Part shown: piece by piece, positions 13,024 to 26,000 of the stretch
How the letters are laid out: each line of letters opens with the position of its first letter
How positions within the stretch are numbered: position 1 is the stretch's first letter
NCBI GenBank assembly: GCA_033060915.1
Contig: CM065380.1
Coordinates: 50,422,001 to 50,486,000, forward strand
Direction of reading: 5' to 3'
DNA from: Euryodendron excelsum
Taxonomy: Eukaryota; Streptophyta; Magnoliopsida; Ericales; Pentaphylacaceae
Length of the DNA stretch: 64,000 nt
The notes under the pieces: generated by a model
Told to the model about the DNA's origin: nothing
Databases searched by the model: none
What the model saw: only the letters and a program-made list of their open reading frames with translations
Position numbers and translations under genes: made by a program

Positions 13024-14685
13024 ATGAAAGAGTTGAATTCAACAGCGGACCCAGTTGGGCAAAACCTGATAAAGCTCATAAGCAATGTGTGTTTCTCAGT
13101 CTTTGTGTTCTCAGTGCTCGTATTTACCGTAATTGCCATCACATACCAACCTCCCGATCCATGGGAGTCCTCCAGAGCCCTCACTAGGGTTTTTACCCAA
13201 GTCGAAAATGCCACCTTCCAAACCGACACTTCTGTCCTTAAAACTGGCGAAGATGTTGCTGCCGCCCCTGCAGCATCGCCCACTGCCTCGGTGGTCCCAA
13301 TCACCGAAGCAGCAATTGAGAAATCCGAACAGAAAATGAGTAATATGACAGTGAAATCGGGTTGCGAGGAGATGTCTGCAGTAAATTGTTCTGACCCGAG
13401 AGTCTTGATTGCCATTGAAAGGTTCAATTTGAAAGCTTTTAAGGCAATTGTGTTTCTGAGGTATCAAACACCAGCCAACGGGTCAAAACCAGATGAGTGT
13501 GATGTGGCATGGAGGTTCAGGAACAAGAAGGAGAAATCATGGAGGAAGTACAGGGATTTTCGGAGATTTAGGATTGGGTATGGCGAAAATTGTACTTATA
13601 AGGTGCTTCGTGCATGGGGTTGGCATTCGGGTATAAATGCCCGCAAGCCAAGGATTACAGTTAATGCAACTAGGAGTGGTGAGAATGCTAAAGTTGCTCC
13701 TCCATTTCGTGATGATGAGATCAATGACACAATCTCTGTTTTGGGTTCGGATGTGGCTTTTAGGAAGAGGAAGTACTTGTACTATTCACGCGGAGGGGAT
13801 TATTGTAAAGGAATGAATCATTACCTTTGGAGCTTCTTGTGTGCCCTTGGGGAGGCTCAGTATTTGAATCGAACATTTGTGATGGATTTGAGTATTTGCC
13901 TCTCGGGGACTCATACTGCTAGCAATAAGGACGAGGAAGGAAAGGATTTTAGGTTCTATTTTGATTTTGAGCATTTGAAAGAAGTGGCAACAATTTTGGA
14001 GGAGGGTGAATTCCTTAGAGATTGGAAAAAGTGGGATAAGACCCACAAAAAGAAAATCCCGGTTAGAAAGGTTGCGAGCTATAAGGTCACACCAATGCAG
14101 CTTGTGAAAGATAAGAACACGATTATTTGGAGGCAATTTGATGCTCCTGAGCCAGAAAACTATTGGTATAGAGTTTGTGAAGACCAAGCTGCTAAGTATA
14201 TTCAGAGACCATGGCACGCTCTCTGGAAATCAAAGAGACTGATGAACATAGTTTCTGATATTAGTGGGCGTATGGACTGGGATTTTGATGCAGTTCATGT
14301 GGTTCGAGGAGAGAAAGCACAGAATAAGGAGCGGTGGCCACATTTGGATGTTGATACGTCCCCAGATGCCCTCGTTACAAAGCTTCAAGGGACAATTCAA
14401 CCTTGGAGGAATTTGTATATTGCCACCAATGAACCATTCTATAATTACTTTGATAAATTGAGGTCTCATTACAAGGTTCATTTGCTTGATGATTACAAGG
14501 AATTGTGGGGAAATACAAGTGAGTGGTACAATGAGACGAGGCTTTTGAATGGTGGCCGCCCTGTTGATTTTGATGGATATATGAGGGTTGAAGTTGACAC
14601 TGAGGTCCTTTACAGGGCGAAGACACGGGTGGAGACATTCTATAACTTAACCAATGATTGCAAGGGTGGGATTAATACATGCTGA
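13024..14685 (+). CDS. Golgi-type membrane protein, plant O-fucosyltransferase-like family
   Basis: One uninterrupted coding exon of 553 residues. A short cytosolic N-terminus (MKELNSTADPVGQNL) precedes a single hydrophobic segment at about 19-41 (VCFSVFVFSVLVFTVIAI), the layout of a type II Golgi protein. A low-complexity stem (about 45-110) precedes a globular domain with many N-glycosylation sequons (NAT, NMT, NCS, NRT, NTS, NET, NLT). The sequence resembles the conserved plant family of Arabidopsis At4g12700/At2g04280. That family is usually annotated as O-fucosyltransferase-like or, loosely, calcium-binding. By family it is expected to act in Golgi glycosylation, but substrate and activity are not shown by the sequence. 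The ATG directly follows the leader-intron acceptor and opens the conserved N-terminus. The gene ends 1.2 kb from the convergent LOG gene. Confidence 0.8.
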   Translation: MKELNSTADPVGQNLIKLISNVCFSVFVFSVLVFTVIAITYQPPDPWESSRALTRVFTQVENATFQTDTSVLKTGEDVAAAPAASPTASVVPITEAAIEKSEQKMSNMTVKSGCEEMSAVNCSDPRVLIAIERFNLKAFKAIVFLRYQTPANGSKPDECDVAWRFRNKKEKSWRKYRDFRRFRIGYGENCTYKVLRAWGWHSGINARKPRITVNATRSGENAKVAPPFRDDEINDTISVLGSDVAFRKRKYLYYSRGGDYCKGMNHYLWSFLCALGEAQYLNRTFVMDLSICLSGTHTASNKDEEGKDFRFYFDFEHLKEVATILEEGEFLRDWKKWDKTHKKKIPVRKVASYKVTPMQLVKDKNTIIWRQFDAPEPENYWYRVCEDQAAKYIQRPWHALWKSKRLMNIVSDISGRMDWDFDAVHVVRGEKAQNKERWPHLDVDTSPDALVTKLQGTIQPWRNLYIATNEPFYNYFDKLRSHYKVHLLDDYKELWGNTSEWYNETRLLNGGRPVDFDGYMRVEVDTEVLYRAKTRVETFYNLTNDCKGGINTC

Positions 14686-15861
14686 CCAGGTTGGAGATAA
14701 TACCCTTTATTGCTTCCCATAAGTTGTTATGCATCTCTTTTTGTCCAATTATTGTTCAGTTTCAGAATGATAATGCTGAATTCATGTCATTGCTTTTTGT
14801 GTTACTTGTTTTTTCAGTTAGTGTACTGATTATATTGATTGAACATTTCTATTGTCAAGTCTGTATCTACACAATATATTCACTTTTACGGCCTTTGCTT
14901 CTTTATGTCTCGTTATTGTTGTTGACTACCTCCTCATACAGGATATCTATTACTCCTTTTTCTCATCTTTTTCTTTTATCCTGTGGTGTGTTCTTACACT
15001 CAGTCCAAAGAATTAAAGGGGGAGGGGTAGTTGATGTAAAACCTTTAAGTACACTTAAGATCTTCCTGAAATCTAATGAAATTGAAATGTGCTATTCATG
15101 AAGTTTCCTTCAAATCTTTTGCACAGTTTCTCGATAAAATGATTTTCTTCCTTCGTTATTGATTCGCTACTGATCTTGACTTCACAAAAGACTTCAGCCA
15201 TGCAAATTCTTGCACTGGAATAAAACGATTGAGCCTGCAATCAACTCGCGTAATCTAGTGGCTGTAGGCCCAGCAGAAGGCTGGCACTGTTATTAGCTAC
15301 TATTGTTGACAGTCGCATTGGCTGCAGTGATGGATGTAGAACGCTGAATTATTATTTCCTGTACACACATAAGATGGATGGGTTGCCTCAACTCTGTGAA
15401 TCACTTGCAGGAGATTTGTGCTGACTTACATATACTTAGAATATTTTTAGATTTTTCACTTTTGCCTAAATGTGCTTTGAGCTTTGTTCATTTTTTATCA
15501 TTTTTCCCCAGTTCAATTCTAACAGCCATATAATATCTTCTTTCTTCCCATGTGAGAACCATTCACAATTCAGAAGCAATGCGGAGACTAGTTTAGCTGT
15601 GCTTCATTTCATCACCTATAATCTCTAAAACTCCAAATAAACTAAAATCTATAGTCCGTCTTGTAGGTTTCTCTTCTTTAAATCAACTTAGGCTCACATA
15701 TACACAAGGTTGCTTTGATGAATAGCATGCTTTACCATTCAAAGAATGCATCATTCTCCGTATTTTCCTTCACTTAAAATGCATCGGCTCACTGGTGAGT
15801 TGAAAAGATCTTAATACAAGAAGAAATCCTCTCTCTTGGAAATTCAAAAAAGAAACATTAG
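14686..15861. other. convergent intergenic region with two 3' UTRs
   Basis: No coding signal of its own. It must hold the 3' UTR of the plus-strand membrane-protein gene and that of the minus-strand LOG gene. A 140-codon frame overlapping the stop at 14679-15101 is hydrophobic and lacks any family likeness. Confidence 0.6.
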
Positions 15862-17416
15862 CTATGAATCAGTGATATCTGGCTCTACTTTGTTCCAGCT
15901 ATTACTTGCTGCAACTTGATCATGCAATGGCATGTAATCCTGTTACAAACAAATAAAATACCAATGAGTAGTAATCCAAGCCAGTGTTTGGACCTGCCTC
16001 GTACTACTTATAGGTATGATGAGTATAGAAACCATATCTAACTTGCTTATAGGACAAAGTAAAATTCTGGGAGAATGGAGGTACCTCCATCCTTTGTAGG
16101 AGCTCTCGAGCCGTGTTTGCAGAGATTACGATATTTCTGGCTGAGGGCTTGATAAAACCCTCTTCTATGCCTTTCTCGAACAATCCGAGCAAGCAATCAT
16201 AATATCCATCAATGTTTAGGAGGCCAACCTGTTTAAACAATAAAATCGCTAATGAGAGAGCATTTTTGCCATACACATGGGCAGCATTTGGTTTGTCATG
16301 CTAGCTTATAACAACTTGCAGATGCTTAGCTAAAAAGAATCAAAGAAAGAGAAATTGAAAAACTTGGGTACCAAATTCTGGTATCGTTACAGACCCTAAC
16401 TGCTCATCGAGTACAAGGCTGATGAGAAGGTTCGAGTTTACAATTCATCTGGGTCTTGCACTTGACCTCTGGACAGTAGGATAAAAATCCTATTTTTGGT
16501 TTGAATATTTGTATTTTAAACGACTGTCTTCATTTTGGATGCAAATTTCTTCACAATTGTTGTTTGATCCCATTCATGACAGTTAATTGATGTCGTATAA
16601 TGAAAAATCATATATTGCATTTTGAAGAAAGGAATCATTCAATCAAGTGTTAAAAAAATGGGTGTGAAGTCTAAGTCATGGCTATCTCTATCAATTTGGA
16701 TGGTCACATATGACTAGTAACCTCATTACAGGCTTACAGCTATGTTTGAACACCTCTACCTGATGGGGATGGTTTAATTGAGAATTCAAATTGTTGGTCT
16801 TTTTTTCTAAATGCACGATTAGGAGAGATTATTCTTCGAATCGACACGTTTTGCTTGCAGGCATTTGTTGTTGAGTTGATGGCAGCATCTTAACCATTTA
16901 CAAGTATGGGGTAATTACTAGAAGGGGAAGGAAAGATTGAAGAACCAACTCATAAGAAAAGATGTTACGTCTTCCTTCGTCATCCTTTTCAAGTCAAGGG
17001 ACATGTTTGAAGAATAGTTTTCTATGTATATATATATTATTCTGATTTCTAAAACATTTGTTACTTACTGGTTTGTCATGAACTCCAAGCTGAGACCATG
17101 ATATCATCTCAAGCAACTCTTCCATGGTTCCATACCCTCCTTCATCAAAATAAAAATAAATAAAAAATTTATCAAACTTCTGTTCTCAGAACTTTCTGAA
17201 TGTAATTCTTATTCAGTAACTTAATTGCATGTCAAGTAATTCATATATGGTCATACCTGGAAGTGCGATGAAAGCATCGGCTCGACGAGCCATCTCGGCC
17301 TTTCGTTCGTGCATGTCGGATACAGTCAGTACTTCTCCCACTGCATGGCCTGATATCTGATAGCCGGTCATGATCAGCATCATGAGATATATATATATAT
17401 ATATATATGTTACATG

Positions 17417-17459
<43 letters not shown>

Positions 17460-17823
17460 TCATACCTCAACTGGAACAAGTGCTGCTGGGATAACACTGG
17501 CTCAAAATGTTCAAAAAGAGAAAATAATGATGTGATGATTAGGTTTGCTGTAACAATCTTCAGAAGCTCTAGTGAATAACAATACATATATATATATATA
17601 TATATGCGAGAAAATATGTGGACCAAAAAGAGTCTTGAAGATTAATGAACTTCACTGAAAGATCTTAGTGTAATTGGACTTATAGTCTTACCCAAGGACA
17701 TGGCATCCACCATCGTAAACCGTTTGAGAAACCAACCCCATGAGCCCAATACTACCTCCTCCATAGATTAGATCCATCTTCCTCTCCACCTGTAAATTGC
17801 AATCTTAGAACCCTCAAAACCTC

Positions 17824-17858
<35 letters not shown>

Positions 17859-17958
17859 AAACCAATTCTGTTCCAAGATCAAGAGCTGCATCACTGAATA
17901 TCTTCCTATTCCCTGAATTACTTCCACAGAAGACACAGACCTTTTTGAACTTGCCCAT
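15862..17958 (-). CDS. LOG: LONELY GUY cytokinin riboside 5'-monophosphate phosphoribohydrolase
   Basis: Seven exons on the minus strand: 17863-17958, 17692-17789, 17466-17496, 17257-17356, 17069-17139, 16085-16228 and 15862-15939. All joins are GT-AG and keep one frame, giving 205 residues, close to the usual 210-220. The enzyme removes ribose 5-phosphate from cytokinin nucleotides to release active cytokinin in the cytosol. Evidence is the N-terminal [11 protein letters not shown] nucleotide-binding stretch, [11 protein letters not shown], the substrate motif [18 protein letters not shown] (its PGGYGT split over exons 4 and 5), [11 protein letters not shown], and [10 protein letters not shown] near the C-terminus. 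Exon 3 is only 31 bases and intron 1 only 73. Introns 1 and 3 carry (CT)n tracts just after the donor. The C-terminus ([15 protein letters not shown]) fits LOG family tails. The gene looks intact; which LOG paralogue it is cannot be settled. Confidence 0.93.
17384..17458. repeat. (AT)n and (GA)n microsatellites filling LOG intron 3
   Basis: An AT run at about 17386-17408 and a GA run at 17421-17458 make up most of the 109-bp third intron of LOG (17357-17465). On the coding strand the GA run is (CT)n and begins within ten bases of the donor. Confidence 0.9.
17826..17857. repeat. (GA)n microsatellite in LOG intron 1
   Basis: About 32 bases of GA repeat. On the coding strand this is (CT)n beginning five bases into the 73-bp intron 17790-17862. 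Confidence 0.9.
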
Positions 17959-18461
17959 TGTCCTTTCACCTCCAAGGAACTAGAGAGTTCACTGTAAAGG
18001 CAAGTCCACTGAATGATCATCACATTTTGTATATGTGTGTGTCTATATATATTATCCATCTACAATCAACGGTATGTATGAGGTACTTGCATGACACGTT
18101 AGAAATGAGATGAGGTTCATCATGGCCACTTATGCTTAATGATTGATAACACAAAAGTGTTTCGGGTGAAAGGTAGATTCTCACCTTCTTTCCAATATTG
18201 TCTGCTTTCTATATCCAATTTGTTTGGTGGGTGCACCAAACCCACGTTTCTCACATCTTGGATTTTAGACAGACAGATTCATCTCCTCGTTGGAATTGGA
18301 AAAGCCAATCTGAGCAATGCTATAAAAAAAAAATATATATATATATATATGTATAATTTTTGTGTAGAAGTTTCATACAAAATAATGTGATACTTTCATC
18401 TTAAATTAAAATACCCATCCTCTTAACTCATAATTTTAAAAATTCCGTGATCATTCATTTA
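17959..18461 (-). promoter_or_regulatory. LOG upstream region
   Basis: This must contain the 5' UTR and at least the proximal promoter of the minus-strand LOG gene. It is AT-rich with an (AT)n tract at about 18331-18351. No specific element can be called with confidence. Confidence 0.4.
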
Positions 18462-19183
18462 GGGATGTAAATATGGCCCGAGGCCCATCGGCCGCCTAAG
18501 CTCGGCCTAACCCCACTGGGTCAAAGCTCCTCTTGGGCCTAGCCCGGCCCAGGCTCAACCCCTATGGTTGGGCTTGGGCCTTACCCTTGGTAGTCCGCAG
18601 CCCGCCCAAAAAGCTTGCCCATAGGCCCGCTCAAATTATGAATTTATATTAATCAATACTTTACAAGTTTAATCGGTTACTTGTGTATATTTTTCTGTAT
18701 AATTTTTATAAGTTTGACTTAGTTTCTCACTTAGTTTAATTATTATTGATTATCAATTATTAATTACAAGTGTATTTTTTATATAATTAATAGTTTATAT
18801 AAATTTACATTAATTAATACTTTATAAGTTTAATTATTTATATTTTTTTGTACGATTTTTATAAGTTGATTAATTCTTTAACTTAGTTTTAACCATTATT
18901 GATTACTATTTATTAATTACTAATTTATAAAACTAAAATTAAACTTAAAAACTAAAACGTAAAAAAAAAAAAAATTGTTCAAGCCCGCCCAAAAGAAGCC
19001 CATCCAAAAGCTCAAGCTCAAGCTTGAAGCCCAGGGCCCGAGCCTGAGCCTGTCTTTAGGGCCGTGAATTGGGCTTGAGCCTAACGTTCACAATTTTGGC
19101 CTGACCCGCAAAGTCCAGTCCAAGCCTGATGGACCACAAGTTGGGCTGGACCAAGCGGACCAAATTAACATGCCTCGATGTTG
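18462..19183. mobile_element. fold-back repeat with GGCCC-rich arms, possible non-autonomous DNA element
   Basis: Both ends are rich in GGCCC/GGGCC words (GCCCGAGGCCCATCGGCC at the left, GGGCTTGAGCCTAACG toward the right) around an AT-rich core. The left end, AGGGATGTAAATATGGCCCG, matches the reverse complement of the right end, AGGCATGTTAATTTGGTCCG, at 15 of 20 positions. That is the arrangement of a terminal-inverted-repeat element. I could not find a clear target-site duplication, so boundaries and superfamily are uncertain; hAT-like ends of this kind are common in plants. Confidence 0.5.
18640..18930. repeat. tandem duplication inside the fold-back element
   Basis: The AT-rich core is two diverged copies of about 130 bp, roughly 18640-18770 and 18803-18930. 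Shared words in order are ATTAAT.AATACTTTA, AAGTTTAAT, TATTTTT.TGTA, TTTTTATAAGTT, CTTAGTTT and ATTGATTA followed by TTATTAATTAC. Confidence 0.6.
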
Positions 19184-21687
19184 CTACATAAAATAACTAA
19201 ACAAGAAGAGAGGAGGTGGGGGAATATTAACTTGGAAAAGATCTCTTGGCACTTTGCTTTGGAATCAATTTTCTCCATCATTTTTATTTTTAAAAAAAAT
19301 AAAAATCACTGGCCATTTGTTTTTCCTTTGTAGAGTAGTTTTTGGGCATTGTTTGAATGGTCAGCACTAACGATATGGTCACACTCAAATGTATAATATT
19401 AAAGACAATTTTACTCTTATATTGTCTATGAGTATTTGATTAGTGGAGAGACTGACCATATTCTAAAAGGCTACAAAATATATTAATTGAGCTTTTTTAT
19501 TTCTATGTTGTGTTGCCACACACTCGCGGAGGATGCCACCATCTTCTCACCAATGATGTCATGAATCTAATTATGAAAGGGTTTCAACCGTGGGTTAGAG
19601 ATTATTATACTGTGGCCACTGAATTTATTTCATCCCATGTCCAAGTTCTCTTTGCTTTATCTCAGTAGGGTTGCATAATCATATTACTTGCTAATGTTGT
19701 TCTTAAGAAAGAATTTTTTTTAAGAAAAATGGTAGCCACAACACACCCAATGACCAAAATACTATTATATTAACTACTTTCTTTTGGTGGGTTTGGTCCC
19801 ACAATACATTTGAAATCATATCTTGTGCTTAGATGCAGTTTAAGATAATAATAAAATCAGTAATACATTTGAGTATGTTTAGTTTCTTCTCAATGCTCTT
19901 GAGAAAAAGGCAAATCCGAATTAACCCATTAGGAACCGTGACAGTATAAAATTCTCTCCGTGCAACATTTCTCACACTGAATTCTTTGAATTTGATATCG
20001 CTTATCGTCATCGATGTATATTGCCTATATTCATGTATACGCACGCAACTGAGCATTCTTTTTCGCCATTCTGCAGAAACAACATAGAATAGAATGCAAG
20101 AAAGAAAATTCAGATGATGAGATTGGGCCTTAAGATACTTTACTTTCATATAATATGCAGGAATGGTGACAAAGTTTTGATTAGTGCATGAACCTAATAA
20201 CATTCCACATAATGTTCGACACTAGTGCGCTAAAATTGTCAAGCACAAAATTAGAAGTCAAAAAAGAAAAGTAAAAGGGGAAGACAACAAAAGAGCAGTA
20301 CAAGTATACAATTTCCATTCCCCATCCTCTCTACCGCATTTGGTTATCTTAATGATTGATTAGATGATTGATAACCATTCACTCAAATGCACTTGAAGAG
20401 GCACTTGGACACCCATGTTGGTTCATGTACCAAATCAGTCCATCAAAAATCTATTTCAACCCAACAAGAGCGGCCACGAAGTGTTCAACACATGCTATCA
20501 CATAGTTATAAATCATGCTATGACTGATAATGTCACAACTACCAACTTCACATCATACTCTAATATTGGTTCAAAAGACATAATCAGATAGAGGCCAATG
20601 CAATCCATCAGATGATCCGGAGATTCAAATTTTAAATGCATACTAAGCAGTGTATCCCTGAAGTAATTGAAATCCATGGATAAGAGAAATGGAGTTTTAA
20701 CCACCACACCAAGGCATTTAATGGTGCCTTCTGGCTCATTGGCATCCAGCTCCTCACCGCGGACTCAATGAACACTGCCTAAATCCAACTACCTTCACCT
20801 CCACTGTCTTGAACCAACTAGTGCATGAACCATTACACTCCCTGTTGTGTTTTTAGTATGTTCAAATCTATCTGCCAATTACTACTGATACTTAAAGGGC
20901 CACAATTACTCGATTCCAAAGCATGATAGACACTATCATAGAGAGGCTCATTCATCTTCAACTCTTGCTCTTGTACAAAGGTGAGCATGGGAAATACAGC
21001 AATGTACCAAGAACTCTCTCACAGTGAAAATTCAATCCCGGCCTTGACTTTATAGGGACTTTTACCAGTTAAGTAAGATAGCACCTTTACTCATTTAATT
21101 TAGTGATTACAGAAGTAAATCACTTAATGTTTGTCAAAGTTCAACTTGCACAAATGGGCCAAAAGGCAAGAAGAATGAATCAGATTCATCCTATTTTGCC
21201 CTTTTTTTCTTTTGTCCTAATTTACTTTTCACAGTAAGAAACCACTTGAAAGCAGTAGCATCTTTGTAAGGTGATGAGTTACTACCAAGAACAGCAACTT
21301 TAAATTCTATACATGTAATTTACTTTAATTTTGGTATGAAGCTCTGTACATATTTAAGTGCGACATAGTCTGACAGACAACAATCAATAAGAATTTTCTC
21401 TAAAAATTGATGAACAGGTCTAATAAACCTTTTGAAAAAAATACCAAACCATGTATATAACAACAAACATAACTGTTCAGCAATGGCTCCCAGACTTCTA
21501 AAGTTCAGAATTCAGCTGGGACGAAAGGCAGTATTCATCATGAAGTAAACAGTCATAATCGACCCTGGTTATACAGCTCTGAATGCTCTCTATAGAGGAA
21601 GTTGTGGTTGATTGGTTACAGATGCCAAATAAATCCAAGATACCGTCAATGCACCAAGAAGCAGAAACAAACTAACCTGAAAATGGA
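19184..21687. other. gap between LOG and CLD1, no convincing gene
   Basis: Contains the 3' flank of CLD1. A 124-codon minus-strand frame at 19829-20203 has no family likeness and no splice-flanked neighbours, so I do not call it a gene. I see nothing else of substance. Confidence 0.5.
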
Positions 21688-22138
21688 TTATATAGACTTC
21701 AAGGAAAGATGAGCTTGTGATGTGGCATGGCGTGCCACAAATGACTCAACGAGTGGGTTGATGAGATGAGGTGCCTCATCCTTCACGCACGTCAACAAAT
21801 GATGCGGTTAGAATTCAGAAGTTATCATCACAAAATATTCGTAGAAGTTTAAAAGGAATCACTTAGATGAGCGAATTTTGACACTTAAAGAGGAGAGGAT
21901 ATGCTTCTATAGAAACATGATGTTTGGACTGCAACCAAGTTCGCATATGAAGCTGACCATAAGTCAAGGGTCCCAATGTTGTATAAGGTTAAATACAGAC
22001 TTTCAAAGCTAATTTTATAACAGAATATATATGGCTGTTGCATAGTTCCCTTAAAAGGTGTTCTAGAATATGCAACCAGATTAAAATACAAATCACAATC
22101 CCTCTGCATGCTGTGTGGGTACGTGTGAGTGTGCATGC

Positions 22139-22174
<36 letters not shown>

Positions 22175-23022
22175 AGGGCAATGGCCAACATTAGGGAGGA
22201 CAATAAAGTCTTCTACAGAATCAAATTTGCCATAGGCTCTTCCAAGCTCAAGGGGTTCCCATGGATCCTTGTCACCCCATGCTACCAAAACAGGGCACTG
22301 TACAGAAGAGGAAGATGTGAAAGGAGAAGCGCAAATTTGTGTCATCAAAACCAATATATAACAAGTAATTAGTATTAGAAAATAGTAGGGATCAACGTAA
22401 AGAATATGACCTTGACTTGAGGCAGTAGTTCCTCTGGAAGAGGGCCACCTGAATAACAAATGAACTCTAGAAACACATCTGCAGCACCAGGCTCAAGTCC
22501 TGGAAGAAGGATTGTCTGAACTAACTCATCTGTCACCTGGGAGGTGTCATGGTAACACTGAAATGCAGTCCATCAGAAGTAGTCGACAGAGACAGGGCAT
22601 AACTGGATTGAATCTTCTAGCTGAATACACTTTGAAAGGGAAAATGTCCAATGCCCACTTCTTTGTGAGCAAAGATATGGCGTAAATGCTACCATCTATG
22701 GCTGGACTATCGCCATTGATTATAATTTTCTTTTAAATAATCTTCAAACTGTTGCTTCTTATTCAGAAGATTACAACGTCACTGACTCTCAACTTCAAAA
22801 GTTTACTTCACCTAAAAGTGTAAAACCCAAGGAGTTTGGAATTAAACAGCTACTGATTGTATCCTGTTGGTATTGACCAAGATGATGGTTCAGGAACTAG
22901 ATGTCTTAGGATCGACTCTCCCAGTGCTTACCCGATGCATATGGTTTGAGGATAATTGCATGCATCCGCAGTAACTGGTCTTGACTCAAAGTGGGTTGGA
23001 GACACCCTAGTCTAAGTCTAAC

Positions 23023-23060
<38 letters not shown>

Positions 23061-26000
23061 GAAGAAGAAGAAGAAGAAGAAGAAGAAGAAGAAGAAGAAG
23101 AAGAAGAAGCATTCATTCTTAGACTCTTCTCCACAAAATCAAGCATTTTGATGCTTTTTCCATAAGGATGCCATTCAAAGAATGGTTAGAGTGGATTCTA
23201 GTAAAGGACAAGTTGGGAAAACTACTAACATACCATGTGCACCAAAACACACAAGGTCATACTTAAAAAACTTTTTCAACCAAAAACTTTTGGGAGCTAA
23301 CCTCCTAAATCTTGCCAAAGTAATATCATTGTCACCGTATCTACTTTTTCCCACTACATTAGTAAATCATGGCACCTATAGACATATAGAAATTACCTTC
23401 CAATTTTCTTGACACTAACATTGTCGCATATTTTTTACTTTAACCATTGTTAAAGAAGTTATTGGAAATTAATGAACCTTTACACTATATTTGGATCCCA
23501 GATTCATTGAGGGAAAAGAAAAGAAAAGAATAGAAAAAGGAAAGAGGAACAGAAAAGAAGAAAGAAATGAGATTCCAAATTCCATGCTGTTGTTTGGTTA
23601 GATTGGGAAAATAAGAAGGAAATGAATGAGCATTAATCCAGAACAAATATAAAATGAAATAAGAGAACAAAGTTTCCTCACTCATTTCTCTTTTATTTTC
23701 TTTTACTCATCACTTTCCCTTACAACCAAACAACGAGCAATTTAATTTGGCATCATTTTCCCTTTTCCCTCAATAAATCCAGGGTTCAAACACGATGAGG
23801 ATTATCTAAAGAAAGTAGAAAATTCTAGAATTTCCATGTTTCATTCCTCATATAATGTACAAACAAATTCGTATACTTCTAGAGAAAGTAGGAACATAAG
23901 AATCTAATGTTTTTTTTCTTATAGAGCACTTGCTACATAGAAGAATCTTGAGGGAGATTGAAAATGGAATGAATCCATAAATACCTCTCCAGTTGGCCAT
24001 TATATAAAGCTAAAAAAATAAATAAGCTTCTAGTCATGTAATTGGAGAGGAGCTCCAAATATTACACGCCACCATCCTTCTAAATGGCCTTCTACTTCCC
24101 AAATTAACGATTCTCCACTATCACTAAAACTATTTCATCGTATACCCTATTACATACCAAGTACTAATCCTCCTAAATTTTAACAAACCATAAGGGAAAG
24201 ATATTTAAATTGTGTGATGGCAAGAATAAAGTGAAGTTTAATAAGGTTAGGAGTTTGCCTACACAGGCCCTTGCATTGACATATGGCACAACCAAGGGGC
24301 ATGTTTGCCAATCAAATGGAGATAAAGAACCATCACACATACTGAGAGTCCGGGAGGGTTACTTTCAGATTCATCTCTCTCTATCTGAAGTAGAATGCAC
24401 ATTTTAAGAAGGATACATATTAAATAGCATTTGAATCTAACATCTCTCAAGAGGATAATCTATCTCTGCCATGGGAACTAGGTCCATTCACAAACTAGTA
24501 AGCTACTCTCCCAAGAAAATCGTTAGCTTCCTTAATAAAACCATATGATGCAAGAGCAACCCAGCATCTCACACAGATGGCAGCCATTGTTTGCATATCT
24601 TGTACCTTGTCCCAAACCATGTCCACCTATGGCCTGAATTAGAGAACTAAACTCTAACTCAATAGAAGTATCACATCAAACATAATGCTATTAAAAGTTA
24701 TCAACAAGCTATCCAATATCATACAACACAGTAGAACCGTATGCTTAAGCCTCAGAATTTTGGGAAATTTTTTTCCACAATAATGTTGATAGCTCGTATA
24801 AGGATCCATGTTGGTCATAATTTCCATATTAATTCTTAACATTCTTTATATGTCTTTCTGTTTGTAGCCCTTAACATTATAAATATTACTGCCTAAGAAT
24901 ACTGACTATACATCCATGGTGTTTTAGAGGAATACCTGACAAAGGATACTCCTCACTGACTCTGATGTGGCAACAGATTTATAAAAAAAAGTTCCCAGTG
25001 CAGTATTCCTGACATGAAGTGCAAGTATCTTCAACCCCAATTGGCAAGTTTAATACTAGAGTGTATAAAGAGAAACAAATATATCCAAAATCTACCTCAG
25101 CAAATTCTGAAATGATCCGATCAGAGGTCTTCCATACCAGGGTTGCTTCTTAATATGAAGCATACGAAGAGATATATTTAACAACATAATGCCCATGCAG
25201 ATCTCAGGCTTCATGACTGCTGCCTGAAGACCAACAACTCCTACACGAAGGCCATAATAAATCTAAATCTTTTAATAGGCACATCTTATCTCAGTAAATT
25301 TCAAAGGAATGCACATAATTTTGGGCTCTGTTTGTTTCAATAGAAAACAAAGGCAGCAAAAAGAATGCACCAATGCTATTGAATGAGGCATGTATATTGA
25401 GATAAGAAGAGTGGTATATATTAGAAATCAAGTCAAGCATAAAATGAGACTGTGTGTGAAGTGTGTGTCAGTCCTCCCAAAGGAACTTGCCCAGTTAAGA
25501 CAAAATATCCAATAAGAAAAAAATCAAGTCATTTTGACGACAGCACTATTGAGAGAAACATTAATCGGGTCAATAAAATTACATCATACAAAACCAAGTC
25601 AGTCTTTTTTGAAAAATTCAAGCAAAACAAGGGATGCGATGCAGAGTGTATCAGCCCTTCTCCAAAAGACCCCCAAAGCTTTAGACAAAATATGAAACCA
25701 AGTCAGTCTCCCAAAACAATAATAACAATAAGATGAAGGAGATTCTTTTCATTATAATGACAATCCTTGGTATGTCTAACTACTAGCCCTGTCATTGCAC
25801 ACGCTTGTTTATTCCATGATTCACACATCTCCAAGCAACAAGCATGAACAAAAGTAGAAGAGTTGTATATATCAAACCAAAACTACGACTGACCACTGCT
25901 AATTAGAAAAATATCTAGCATAAGGCATGATTATGACAAGAAAGGAGAAGAGCACTAACATGAAAAATAAGAACGTAGAAGTGAAAATTAAGTAAAATCT

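Noticed and set aside
19829..20203. 124-codon minus-strand frame
   Set aside because: Longest frame in its gap, but composition and lack of any recognisable motif do not support a gene.
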